Positions 51,293 to 63,851 of a stretch of 64,000 bases of DNA are shown here, piece by piece; the stretch's first letter is position 1; each line of letters starts with the position of its first letter. The notes beneath the pieces were generated by a model. The model was not told where the DNA came from. It ran no database searches and was given only the letters and a program-made list of their open reading frames with translations. The DNA lies in NCBI RefSeq assembly GCF_018139145.2, contig NC_059500.1, positions 52,322,663-52,386,662 of the forward strand, read 5' to 3'. The stretch is from Gymnogyps californianus. Its lineage: Eukaryota > Chordata > Aves > Accipitriformes > Cathartidae. Made by a program: the position numbers and the translations under genes.

Positions 51293-51945
51293 ATGATCAC
51301 TGCAGGCCAGACTACCACCAGTCTTGACCTCTCCAATAAGTTCCTCTGTGTTGGGGAGCAACAGGTCAAGTAAAGCATCTCCTCTGGTTGGGCTGTCTAT
51401 CACCTGGATTAAGAATTTATCCTCGATGCACTGCAAGAGTCTCCTAGACTGCTTGTAGCTTGCTGTGCCAGTTCTCCAGCAGATGTCAGGATAAAGGCCT
51501 GTGAACAGGATGCTTCAAGTAGTTGAAAAAAAATGCTTCACCAACATCATCTTCTTGATCAGGTAGCCTTTAGTAAACGTCCACCATAAGGCTTCCTTTG
51601 TTGGTTTGGCCTCTAATTTTCATCCATAAGCTCTAGACCTGTGCCTCGCTGTTTTTCAATGACAGCTTCGTTTTTTACATAGACGGCGCTCAATCCCATT
51701 CTTTTACATAGAGAGCAACCCCTTCACCTTCCCTTCCTTGTCCCTACTGAACATAGAGGGCAATACCCCCGTTCTGTCCCTCCTGAACAGTTTATAACCA
51801 TCAATTGCAGTGCTCAACTGTGATCCATCTCACCAAGTTTCAGTGACAGAGATCAGATCATAGCTTTCCAGCTGCAACAGTGGCTTCCAGCTCTTCCTGT
51901 TTGTTACCCATGCTGCATGCATTGGTGTAGAAATGCTTCTGTTGG
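51293..51945 (-). pseudogene. CR1 ORF2 endonuclease domain, disrupted
   Basis: From the minus strand start the frame reads FYTNACSMGNKQEELEA (about 51943-51890), the N-terminal motif of the CR1 AP endonuclease. Next come a V-T-E-T-W segment with the metal-binding glutamate (51833-51849) and a DGYKLFRRDR segment. The middle is scrambled by frame changes and by a local duplication (51705-51788). The reading is recovered near PDICWRTGTASYKQ (about 51495-51450). It ends with the conserved S-D-H catalytic motif (51293-51301), which is intact, followed by ALVQF. The domain would cut target DNA to prime reverse transcription; this copy cannot encode it. Confidence 0.85.
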
Positions 51946-52100
51946 AATGTCAACTGTCTCACCTTTTTGGCAGAAACTTTTTGGAGGGTTGGGGAGCATT
52001 CCTCACTACTCCAGTAGGCACATTTATCCATCCTGTTGCTTGTGAGTACACAATTGTCACACCTTTGGACCCCAGTCCCAAAGTTCATTAGTTTAAAGCA

Positions 52101-55100
52101 CAATTCAGTAAGTCAACCAATCTGCCATAATAAATAAATAATGTTCATTTAATACTGCATATCCTGTATATGTTTAAATACCAGAAAGTTTAAATTATTA
52201 ATGACAATTATCTGAAATTTTTAGTACTCTATTACTGGTATTACCCATCAAATTACACATATGATTTTTCTTTCATGTTTCTTGTTATTTAGAAGCATAT
52301 TTTAGTGTGTACATACCTACAGGGATGACATTTTTAAAAACTAGAAGATTTCTCTATCTTTAGTATACAATTATGCTTCTAAGTTAAATGAACCAGTTTA
52401 TAAACTAAACATTAAAAATGAAGGACCAAAGCTGAAAAAAACTAGGTACGTACCTGGTTAAGTGTCAGCTGAGCAATGTTTTTGTATGTGTCAAATAAGA
52501 GACCTCAGCACTTTAACCCAAATTTTCAAGGGACAGTGGTGTTTCACTTTAGGTATAAATTTGATTCTGAAAATCCCTGTTTGTTTCCTAATTCTACTTA
52601 AAACCCTACATCCATGGAAAAGCGAGATGACATAAATAGTGAAACAGGCTGAAAACTGTCCACATAAAAATGCTAAAGAGTAAGCAGAAATTTCCTTTGG
52701 CAGTTAAAATCTGAACATGCCAAGATCCTGATTTGGAGATTTGTGGCTGTTCGAGATTTGTGTCATTTGTTCTGCGGACACCCTGCAACACCATAGCATC
52801 ACCATAGCAGATGACTATCTCCAAGCTGTGGTTCTCCTTCATTCTTTCCCTCTCCATCATTCCAGACTCAGAGCTTCCCACGTATTTAATTGCCAGATGG
52901 TTTACTGACAGCCTGAGGCTTGAGTCTTCTTCTAATCTACTTTATTAGAGCAAGTGTTGAGTAATCTTTCATTAATTTCTCTAAACCTGGCCCAGGAATC
53001 TGCTTTGCTTTCAACCTGCTGAGCATTTGCACATTCACTTGATTAGGCCATCCCTCGATTTTTTCCCAAATACGATTCTAAACCTAGGATTCCCCACCTT
53101 CACCAGAGGATGCACCCATGTGATCTTGTGATATGCCTTGAAATCCTGCAGATCATTTCAAAGAACATTAAAGGACAACAAAACTGTTCCAAAACTAAGG
53201 CAAACCCATTTCCAAGAGTTGTATTAGATTATTGGCATCATCAGTGGCACCTGACCCGCTCCAAAAGAATTTGGGTACCCCTTTCATCTGAGGTCATTAG
53301 CGCTTCTTGTTCAACAGCAGCAGTGAAATGGTGGACCTAGACAAGGTAGACCTAGAAGAGTCAGGTGACAGGATTACTCACAGGATTTCAGAAATAGTTG
53401 TTATCATCTGCATTTCTGTATTGGAGTTTACATTCCTATGTGAATTGCCCAAAACCACCTTTTTGCCACTTTCAAGGAAGAAGCTGGTGAGGGATTATGC
53501 CTGGCCCACACATTTGGCAGAAAGTCACATTGTTGATGAGTTTTCTTGGTTCTTTCCTTCTTCATTTGGTTCTTAATCAAAAGTCCTGGAGACAATGGCA
53601 TGGAGCAGACACCATGTCAATGGTGACTTTCTCCTCATCTAACATCAGCAAAATTCTTCCTTTTCCTTTGTCGGTCAGCAAAGCTGTCTGAAAAGAAACC
53701 ATTTCTCCCTTTCCAGTGCTTTCCTCCTACTGAAGCAATTTCTTTCTTCTTCATCACATCCTTGCTCACTATGCAGAAAAGTGCAATGCAGTCCATTTTT
53801 CTTCCTGGACAACATAGCCACAAGCTTAAGAAAGTATGCACAGACACAGATGCAGTAGTTCTTCTATAAAAGAACAGTGAAACAATAATCAGGTAGGGAA
53901 TTTTTATCAACAGATTAACCAACAAAATGGCTCATTCTTTTACTACAGCCCCCACAAACCACGTTAATAGGCAACAAATGCAAATAATAATTTATCATGA
54001 CACTACAGTTAGACAAAGAATAAAAGTACTAAAGTCGTAGGTTTTATTTTAAAATTGTAAGTATCTGCCCTTAGATCTAAACCCCAGATGAGAGGATCAA
54101 GGAAGAGTACTCAGCCAAAATGTGGACTGTCTTGAACAGGAAAGAAAAGTGGAGAAAGATATGGCAAAATTGAATAAGTCAATAAAGAAATCTGTGAGAT
54201 GCGAGGTTCTCATTCGCAAGCAGCAAAAAAAGGAGTGCTGCTTTGGACTCATCTATACAGCCTGACACAAGTGCAAAGAGTATCCCAGCACTGTGGCACA
54301 GAGCTGACTATAACTGCCATTTTGATTGCCCTGGCCTTTTTCTTTATATCTACTGCCTCACCAGGACCTGCTTAGTATTTCTTCCTACACAAAACCTTTC
54401 ATCCTTGAAGATGTAAACGCAGAGAGTCATGGAGATGATCCTTCCAATATGCAGATAAGTCTGGCTTTCTACTTTTTAGATAATACACAGTATGCAACAG
54501 GTAAATGGCAACCTGGTAAGGAAATACAGTTCTTATGGCAAGAACTGTTGGCAGCCAGAAGCACAGTCAGCCCCTTCTCAGCAGCTGCTGTAGTAGTTGC
54601 TATGGTAGTTGCTGAAGGACGCCTGGCACCAGTCAAGGCTTCGTGAGCCAGAGAGTCATGCTCCGTGCTCAGATTCTTCAGCCAAGCCATCAAGGGGTAG
54701 GAGAGACTGCCAACCATTCCCAGCAACATGGTTCTGCTACTGGCTTTACACAGCAATGATACATGAAAAGTACTAGGACCATGCTCTCTGGCAGACCACT
54801 TGAACCAGATGACAACCGTGCTAAAATTCCTATGGTACTCTACAGTGACTTACAGGACATGAGAGAGAAGCTCCTTCCCCTTGGTGCAGAACCCAGATAC
54901 GTTGGCAAGGTGGGAAACATGTAAAAAATAAGCATATATGTCCTATGAGCAATCCTGTTGCATGGGGCAACCTCTTGAGAGCTAAGCATCTGTATCTATG
55001 ACCCACAGATGTCATGGACTACACACAATAGCTCAGGCTGGGCTTCCCTCCCAAATTGTGGTATCTGCTGTCAATTTGGCTTTACTGAACTGTGAGGTGA

Positions 55101-58100
55101 GGTAGTGGGCATTTGAAGGTTGCTGACTTTTGTATTTTTACTGCCACTTTATTGTCCATACTCAGTAGACTAACACTGGTTGTCTGGCTAATCAGAGATA
55201 TGGGTAATTCATGAACCCAGATTCACATCTAATGCTGAATGGGAGCCAGTGGTTCAACAGCTATAGCTATGACTCTGCTAAGCAGTAGGACTGTGAATTT
55301 AGTCTTCTGCGTGTTGGCTTTCTACAGGAAAAGATTGAATAGTAATGAACATTCCACAATTTGAAATAGGTAGGATAAATATATTAAAAATAAAGAGACT
55401 CAGACTGTGTAATAGTAGAGGCCAGTCAAGAAAATTAACTATTACAAACTATCTCTTTTCTCTGGAAGAGTTATTATTTGGCTGATTCTTACATTATCCA
55501 GGAATCACTTATTACCATACTTATAAATGGAACTGAAACATACAGAGTGGAAATACAATTTTTAAAAGGAGGAGGCTGAGACAAAGTTACTCTACAGAAC
55601 TGTGGCTGCAGTGATACTCAAGAAAACACAGACCTGTGGTACAGGAATTTCCAGCTCTAAGATTTTGTGTTCTGTTTTCTTCTACAACTTAGTGCCACGG
55701 ACTAACATTAATTTTGAATCTATGACTAGGGTAAAACCATTCCCCCTCTCCCTAAATTGCACTTTGTACTCTGTTGGTGCAGTGAATTAAGTTTCTGGTT
55801 TGAATTAATGAGTCTGTCTTGCAAATATTATTGAACAGAGAGTATGCTGAAGTCTTTGGTTTTCAAAGCATTTTTTATGGCTCTTTTTCTATCTCAATTA
55901 AAGTGAGTGATCTAAACTGAAATCTACAGTGGAGCATATTCAGGTCTCTGAAGAATTAACTACTATGTTCCAGTTGAAGATTTTCTTCACTTCTTTCTTC
56001 CCTGTCCTAAAGGCAAACCACCCAGCCTAAACAGCTTGAACTTTCTCTGTACTCTTAATTGCCATCTTCAGGGATTGTTAAATATGGGCCTGGTCAATCT
56101 TCTATCTGTTCAATCAGACCTTTGAAAATATTTTTTCTTTCCCTAGCAATGGAGCCTGTCATATGTACCACCTTCTAGCATAGTTCCAACTTACTACATT
56201 ATAGTAGCATGACCATTTCCACCATTTGATTCAGACAACAAAATTATGTATTAGAGCGATGTGCATTATGAAATAGCACGTCAATTTAATGCCCCAGAAA
56301 ACTTAGATTTCAGAGTACCATGCCCTCAAAACAGAGTAAACCCAACATTTGCAGAGGTAAAAGCTTGACAATGCTTCAGCTCTTACAGAAAACTGCTGAG
56401 CATGTGGGAATCGAGTCCATATATAAATATTACATACCCAAAACTCTGTGTAAACATCAGAAAGAATGTGACTTAACAAAATCAAGGAGTTTCATGTTAA
56501 GGAAGACACGCCCTAGCTCACATTGCTATGAACAGAAGGGTTAGTTAAGGACAATCTTAACTGTGTGTTTTCAAAGGTTTAGGTTTTGGGTTTGTTTTGG
56601 GTTTTTTTTTTTTTCCAGTCTGTCAGATCCTTCATGGTACTTAAACATAGTTTAAACTATTTAATTTCCTTGGTGGTTTCCTTAAAGTAAATCTTTCATG
56701 GAAGACTCTACAAGTATTGTATTATTTATCTGAAGCTACTCTCCCAAACTGGTCTTTTGGATGCATATGCAGCTAGGCATACTTTTTAAACCTGACTTTT
56801 ATTAAATCATAATTCATTTGAATTCTCCTTTGCTCACTTCTTGAGCAAATCATCATTTATATTAAAAAACAAGATCTGTACTATTGATGAAAAGGCATGT
56901 ATCGGGAACTTTAATCACATATATAATTAGACATTTGAAGAAAAAGACCAGGTTTTAGCCTTAAAGACTACAGCAGCTTTGATTGTAATTAATACTTGTT
57001 TTACTGGTAATATATAATTTAAATCCACTGTTTTTAACTATGTCAGAATGATTTTCCCAAAATATTATTGGAATGAGATCTTACTATGGCATGGATTATT
57101 GCTTAGGTAGATTTCATTTATGAAACTGAACGGTCATTTTTGCACATAAGTGCTGCCTGTTTTCTGATAACTAAAAACCCCGCTAACTAAAGACATAATC
57201 AATATGTCTTCAAACACACATATACAGACAGTATTCCACAGCTGGGTGAAGTATCCATTTATTGGACTTTTTTTCTGTTAGAGGAGTAGTAGTCTGCCTG
57301 CCCTAGTTCTCTGAATAGACACTTTCTCTTGGCTTCTTTTCTTTATACATAATTACATTTGACATTAAAAGTGCAACTACCCAATGGAAAATGAACGTCA
57401 CATTTCAGCAGTCTGAGGAGACAGAATAAAATAAAAATGATTAACACTTTAGGGAAAAATGCAAACATATAAAACATTTGTTTTTCAGACAGTCCTGAAA
57501 ACATTCTGATTATCTTTGCTTTTTTCCTGTTGGACTGAGGGTTCATTCCTGATTACACAGTGTCACAATTTCTTTCTAGATTCAGTATTTTCAGCAAAAA
57601 TTAACTCCAGGAATTGCAGAGCTTGATATTTAGTTGCTTTTGTATATATTTCAATATGAAAGCTTGTTTCTGTTTTTGTCACTACCTCTTAGCTGTTCTC
57701 CTTCCTTTTTATGTGTTTTCTGTTACTCTCCTCCTTGAATATCTAAGGAGTCTCTCTTGTAATCTGTTCCAAAAAGCCAGGCAAGAAGGAATGAGGAAAG
57801 TTATTACTCTTACTGTTACTAAAGACTACAATTCTACAAAATGTAAAGAGGAGAAATTGAGGTTGAAACTTTAATTCTGGCAACTTTGCTACTTTTTGTA
57901 ATGTTTTTTTAAGGTAAAGGTAGCAGAGCAGGCAGGGGAGGATCATTATTTAAAAATAAATATTTAAAACAGCATTCTAAGTGGAATTATATTGGCAAGA
58001 CTGGAATTTTTAAGATCTTCGTCACAGATCTTTCCCAGCTGATGTTTACAGCTGAGAAACTGACGATAGTGTGATGTTGGTGACATCCCTTCATTTCCTA

Positions 58101-58269
58101 CTGGACAGCACCTATTATGGCTGGCTGTGTAAGTCCTGCACAGGTACAGCAAAATCCTGAGACAAGAAAGACAGAGCTTTCAGGGAGGCTTCCTTAGAAA
58201 AAGGAAAGCTGAGACTCATGAATCTTGAATTACTCCCAACTGTGGAAGAGCTTGGGAGATAGTAATAAC
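52101..58269. other. Non-coding DNA, GC-richer in places
   Basis: No gene recognised. Between about 53000 and 55080 the sequence is less AT-rich and holds several overlapping 60-105 codon frames on both strands (for example 53307-53576 and 54326-54646 plus, 54469-54756 minus). None has a recognisable domain. A CAG/GTT-rich patch near 54580-54615 includes GTTGCTATGG (54596-54605), resembling an RFX X-box. A 13-nt T-run lies near 56602-56614. The GC-richer block could be an unidentified old repeat, a non-coding RNA or a decayed retrocopy. Confidence 0.5.
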
Positions 58270-58545
58270 AGATATTTCTGTTCTTCTACACTCTCTTTGT
58301 CCTTATTCTTTTCAGTCTGTCCTTTTCTTAGTTACCTGGTTCCTCTCTCTACTGTTTCTTATTTCATTCCTCTCCTCTATTCTGATCTTACATTCAAATC
58401 TCTCCACCACAGCCGCTCATCCCCGTATCTCCCTTCTTTCCTGCCAACTTTCAGTCCTAATTATGCCTTTCAGTTTGTTCCCACCACTATATCTCACCCC
58501 TCTTAGGTCTAGTTCTCATTTCTCTGCTTTGTCTCCCATGCAGCC
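58270..58545 (+). repeat. Pyrimidine-rich tract
   Basis: About 275 bp strongly biased to T and C on the plus strand. The overlapping frames 58225-58506 and 58463-58690 are Ser/Phe/Leu/Pro-rich consequences of the bias. Similar in character to the tract at 17609-17960 but with no shared long word seen. Confidence 0.65.
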
Positions 58546-61500
58546 TGGGTATCAGCAAAGAGACATTGAGCACTTTAGTGAGGCAACTTTTCTGCTCTTC
58601 ATACTGATACCCAGGACCAAGTCGTACACAGCAGAAAGCAGATCAACCTCTACAGGCTTAGACTGCAGATGGCATATTTGGAGAATTTGATCGTCAAGTT
58701 CTTAAAGTCAGTCCTGATGATAGGTGAACACAGATTTTTCAGATCCTTATAATTTAGCCAACTTGCTTAATTTTCCATAAGAACAGTCAAAGAGATGTCC
58801 CGAACACCAAGAGGTTCTCTTGCAATCTTTGACTCTTGCTCTGAAACACAAGCAAGATACAAGTGAACAGCAGTCATTTTGGGTTTTTTTTCTTCTTCTT
58901 TAAAACAAAGTAGAAAGCATGTTTATCTTACAATGTGCTTTACAAAATTTTCCATCAAAGACAGGGAATTCTCAGCTCCAAATAGTTAAAAGTTTGCCTA
59001 AGTTTATTAAAGGTCTCGTAAAACAATCCAGCAATGGGATATCTTACACTTACATAGTTGTAGGCTAAACCTGTTAAGATTCAGACTGCTTCTTAGCCTG
59101 GGACAGTGTATAAAGATGAAGGAAGATACCTACAACCTTTCCATCTTTTGCAGACAGATCCAACACTGTGATAAGGAAGGGTATAAATCAAAGTGAGAAC
59201 TCCCACTACAAGTAGCTTCTCCAAAGCTGAAAAGACCATGTTTTTTCAGGATAGGAATCAGACAAAGTCACATTGGAACTTCTTTTCTTCAGAACATTAA
59301 TTTCTGTTACCATAAAAGTGTATGCCACGGATATAGTCTAACCTGGAAGACTGTGTCTTGATGAATCTGACACTCTGAAAAAAGTAAGAATATGAGATAA
59401 GGTCCTTTTCTCCTGAAGATGTACCATACTTCACCAGTTTCAGCTTGCTTTGGGCATACTGCTTGGTCTTGCTCAGGAGGACATTATAGAAAGCAGACAG
59501 AAATCTTCAGAACCAAGTCAGGATTTCATAAGCTTGTATTTTACAAGCTTGTTTAATCTTATGAGTTTTTTCACCTTTGTCTACCTCTTCCTGAGGGTGG
59601 TTGATAAACTTATGTTATAATTCCCTACGCAGTTCTTAACCTACTGCTAAAGAAAAATCTATTGCCATTAATTATACAATTATTATTAATTATTTAGATA
59701 TTGTGATATGGCTGCTGCTGCAAATAGAGTCACATTTCATCAGCAAGACAGAGTACAAAAGTTTGATCACATGTCACAAGTTTTATACTGCCTGTGTTCT
59801 GAGCATAATTACTGTAGTATGAAATTCATATGCATTTATTTGTGTTGTTTCCATGACATAATAAGAGTAACAAGCACAACTGATCAGAACATTTTTTTAT
59901 AATAACACATTAGTTACGTAAAAATAAATGTTTATAGTTTCAAGTCTTGTATAAAAGCTTCTTAATACCATTTTAGAAAAGTACAGGAACATGATGCATC
60001 ACCTTTACTAAAGGGGACGGAGATGAAATAAAGATGAGATTCACCAGAAAATAGCTTTTCTGACCTCATCTGGCTTCTTTCTTTCCCTGCAGAGCTGTAT
60101 TTCCATGCTGTCCAGGATCACTGTTATAGCAGATTGACCAACTAGTGAAAACTTAAACATAGAAAATACTGAGGTACTCTTCTGCTCTTTATGTGTGGGA
60201 TGCACATAATTTGTTTTCCTTACTCTACAATATAAATATTTTAAAGTAAGATTGTGGAGATAGATGCATAACTACATGGGACACAATGTACTTTAAAGTC
60301 TCAATTTTCTTGCACCATTCGCTCGGTAAAAGCATGATGCTGCAGTGATTCATGGCCTTAACGAGTATGTGTAGTCCTTTTATAACAGCAGTAAACACGC
60401 AAGTAAATGCTTGCAAGCTTTGGGCTCAAGCAAATGCAAGCCATTCTTATGTTACCATAGAGAGATATTAAAATAGAATTTGTATGTTAAAATAGATAAA
60501 ATATTTTTCTGTCTTTTTAATGGAAATATATTGTATTATATTTTATAAAAGGTAGTGAAGAAAGATGAGAAAAACACTACAAAAATGGGGGAAAGAACAG
60601 AATATTTTCCCCTTCATCTGAGACATAACAGCTGTGATTTTGCCCATTTTCAATGTGCCATCAAGCGATCTTTTCTGTTGATTATTTATGTCATTAACAG
60701 GTACGGAAGAAGAATTTTTAATGAATTTTCTTCTATCTGTATCATTAATGTTTCATGACATAGTGAACTTTTAAAGCTGGGAAACTCTAGAATGTTTTGA
60801 TCATACACTACCAAAAGGAGATGCTTGAATCCTGTCCTTATCTACAGGATCATTGTGATCTTGGTTTTGACGAGGGAAATCTATGTTTATCATCTGGTAT
60901 TTGTTTTAATTAATGACTGTTTGCATCATCTTTTTTAACTCCCTGCAGAAATCCTAGTTGTGATGCAGCATATCAGCTTTGCCCAGCCCTTCCTGTTAGG
61001 TACTCTACATAGTTCCTTTTATTAGCAGGGAAGGACATATGCTCCAGCCTTCCTCTTCCTCATCAGTATACCTATTGTGCCCAAACAGCTAGGTTGTTCT
61101 GCATGTGTGCTGAAGGCTCCCTAAAGCATGGGGTTTATTGTATGTGTACACAGATGTCTCCTGATTTGCTCCTCATAACAAAAGAGTGCGGTTTGGCAGC
61201 TAGCTTGCACAGAGAAAAAAATCATGCAACCTGTTCTTAGCTGCCCCTTTTTTTAGACATGCCAAGAGAAGCAAGGGAATAGATGAATTGCTGTGGTGGT
61301 GGCATCTGACAGCCAAATACAAATTTCCTGGGGAGCAGAAAAGGATTTAGCTGTGCACCTCTGCTGTATAATGGATAATCAGTAAGCCCAGTATGACAAG
61401 AGATGAGCTGAAATAACCCTGGAATAAGCAGTGACCAGAAGCAATTCACCTACTTCTCATTAGTCCTTAACCCTTTTAGGATCTTTGGGGGAAAGGAATC

Positions 61501-63834
61501 TTCAGGCAGGGGAACCCAGCTGGATAAATTGCATCTGCAAGCTGCAGATCACCCAGAATGACAGGTGAAGAATCCTTTAATACCCTATGGCACTAAACTT
61601 TCTTGAGAGGTGTGCTACACAACCACTCATGGAGGATTTTGAAGGTCATGTACTGCTACTCTTCTCAGTCATATGCCCATCTCACAACAAGCAATGATGT
61701 TGTGGTCTCTGTCATGTGACAGAAGTAGCAGCAAAATGCTCTGCCACCAGGTGTGCTTTGGTCACATACCACAAATTTGTCCCTGGCTCATCAGCACATT
61801 GTGGAAGCACCCACCACCTGGCCAGGCATTCATGCATAACTTGCCTAGGCATACACTCGCCATGTTACTGTGCAGGAGCGACTGTGTTTGAAAGAAGGGC
61901 TGTGGAACCACCACAGAAGTGAGCAGCAAAAAGTGGGCTGCAGAAATAATTCACTGTGCCTGCTGCACTACAAATGTGAACTGATGTAAGTAGTGCAAGC
62001 TGCTAACTTCCACAGCTATCTTTTCCTCCCTGCAATTTAAAATAGATTTCTTAATGCCAGCTAATCCTCTAAAACTGTAAATGCCAATAGATTATAGACT
62101 GCATAATGCAAAAAAAAAATGTTTATCTACTCTAGCAAAACTGGAAGGAAGACTTCTACTTTTAGGTTGCTAATTTGACACAATTGTTCTTCAAAAGTGA
62201 GGTGACATTTCCACTAGCTGATACATAGCACGGTTAAGTTTCATGGTCTGTAGATTCAATGACACACAGAGTTTATATTAATAACACTTAGGCACAGCAA
62301 CAGTGCCACCGGATACCCCTGCAAGGGTTCTGAGCATACTGCTTGAAGTGGATAGGCGCTGGGACACCTTACAGGGAAAGCACAAAAGGTGGGTTGGCAG
62401 TGGAAATAGAGGGATACATCACAGATCCGTTTCACTTTTTGATTCAAAACTTTGGAAAATGTGAGTAATTATCAGTTTTTATAATCACATTTTTTAGCAA
62501 CTGTGAAATATACTGAAATCTCATCCACTAAAGCTCTTACAGGTTTGTGTAACTATGTCAGTAGTCTTATCAGAATATGCTTAAATAACTTCAATAATGT
62601 TGCCTCTGTGTGTGTAGAGCATATGATAATACAGAGGTATATAGTACTTAATGTTTAAAAGTATGGGCTAAAAGTCAGACTTCTGTGGTATAAAAACGTG
62701 ATGGTTTTATGAGACAGTGTTTCAGGACTCCATGGAGGTAGAAATATGTGTATTTTAACATAATTTGCAATGCCTCTTATGTTCTCCCAGTATCCCTGTC
62801 AAATTTACTCTGATGTGTTGATAACCTAAATATTGTTCTCTTTTATATGCCAGGGTATCCTATCATTGCTGTTTAATTGCCCTTTTGTTCTGAGGTGCTT
62901 TATAAGGACCTTTCAAATATCTTTGAACAACAACAAAAAAGTGCTGCTACTGGCAATTCTGCATATCTTGTGTCCATGGAGAACATGGAAATGTGGCATT
63001 GAATGAAACAAAGGCTGAACTAGGTCACAAAACTTGTTTTCTTGAGAATCCCATCATTTTGAGTTTCTTCTCAGGCTCTGAAGGCCATAGAAAATGACTC
63101 CTGAGCAAATAATGTTTAAAACATAAAATCATCAAATGACTTTCTTGGTATAACCGAAAGAGAAAAGCAATACATGCTAAAAAATGAATAGACTTCATTT
63201 AATGTATCATTCCTGAAACTACCTATTCATGTAAAATACATGAGTCCCAGAAGCAAATTCTATTCAGGGATCCAAAGTACAGTGTTCCTCTGGGCAAACC
63301 TCCCATTCAGAACAAGTTTCTATGTTTCTGCAGAGTTGTTTTGACATGTACACATAGTGGATGATTCTATATTCATCAACATGACAACATACTTCTTAAA
63401 ACCCCAAACCTATAGAAAGAAATGGTCTGGTTACAGGTTGCTGATCACTGAGAAGAATAAGAGCCTTAAGTACCAGTTCACCAGATACATTCGGTAGGGT
63501 CATTCTTAATGTGTCGCATGGAATGAAATGGAGATTGTAATTTCATAGGTTTCCTTCTTTTACTTTACTTTTCTTGATTTATTACTAACATAGTACTTTA
63601 CTTCTAAGCAGAGATTCCTATAAATAATCTTTTATAGTCAGAATAGGATTAGAAATAGGAACAGGAAAAATATAGCATTGAAAATATATCCCAAAATTTT
63701 TTACTCTTGTTAGCATACTAACACATGTTAATACTGTATATACTAAAGATAAGATTTCTATAAAAATGATGTGCTTGGTTTAATATTACATATTAATAAA
63801 TATTTAAATATTACAAATAAATCCATCTACTAGA
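58546..63834. other. AT-rich non-coding DNA
   Basis: No gene or mobile element recognised. A splice-acceptor-like pyrimidine tract ending CCCTGCAG at 60949 is followed by a short open stretch to 61020, but no good donor follows. A GC-richer patch at about 61480-61960 carries two overlapping plus frames (61673-61891 and 61716-61922) without known motifs. Confidence 0.6.
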
Positions 63835-63851
63835 TTTTTTTTTTTTTTTTT
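63835..63851 (+). repeat. Poly-T run (17 nt)
   Basis: Seventeen uninterrupted T residues, then TAATTTCACAG. On the minus strand this is an A-run, but no retrocopy or LINE body is recognisable beside it. Confidence 0.9.

Larger units (their letters stand above)
49138..52100 (-). mobile_element. CR1 LINE retrotransposon, near 3 kb, 5'-truncated and dead
   Basis: A long CR1 copy on the minus strand. Its 3' end lies at 49138-49163, with the short tandem TTCTATG/GATTCTATG words that end CR1 elements instead of poly(A). Just upstream is the familiar 3' block around GGAAGGGACC (49177-49186). Reading leftward from about 52100 the order is the start of ORF2 with an AP-type endonuclease, a linker, reverse transcriptase, C-terminal domain and 3' UTR. 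ORF1 and the 5' UTR are missing, as is usual for CR1. Several frameshifts and stops interrupt ORF2, and two reverse transcriptase catalytic motifs are damaged. CR1 inserts by target-primed reverse transcription, usually without clear target-site duplications, and none was seen. The 5' boundary is uncertain by a few tens of bases. Confidence 0.95.

Noticed and set aside
60927..61020. Possible terminal exon after a CCCTGCAG acceptor at 60949
   Set aside because: The pyrimidine tract is good but the open stretch is short, there is no good donor, and no neighbouring exon supports it.
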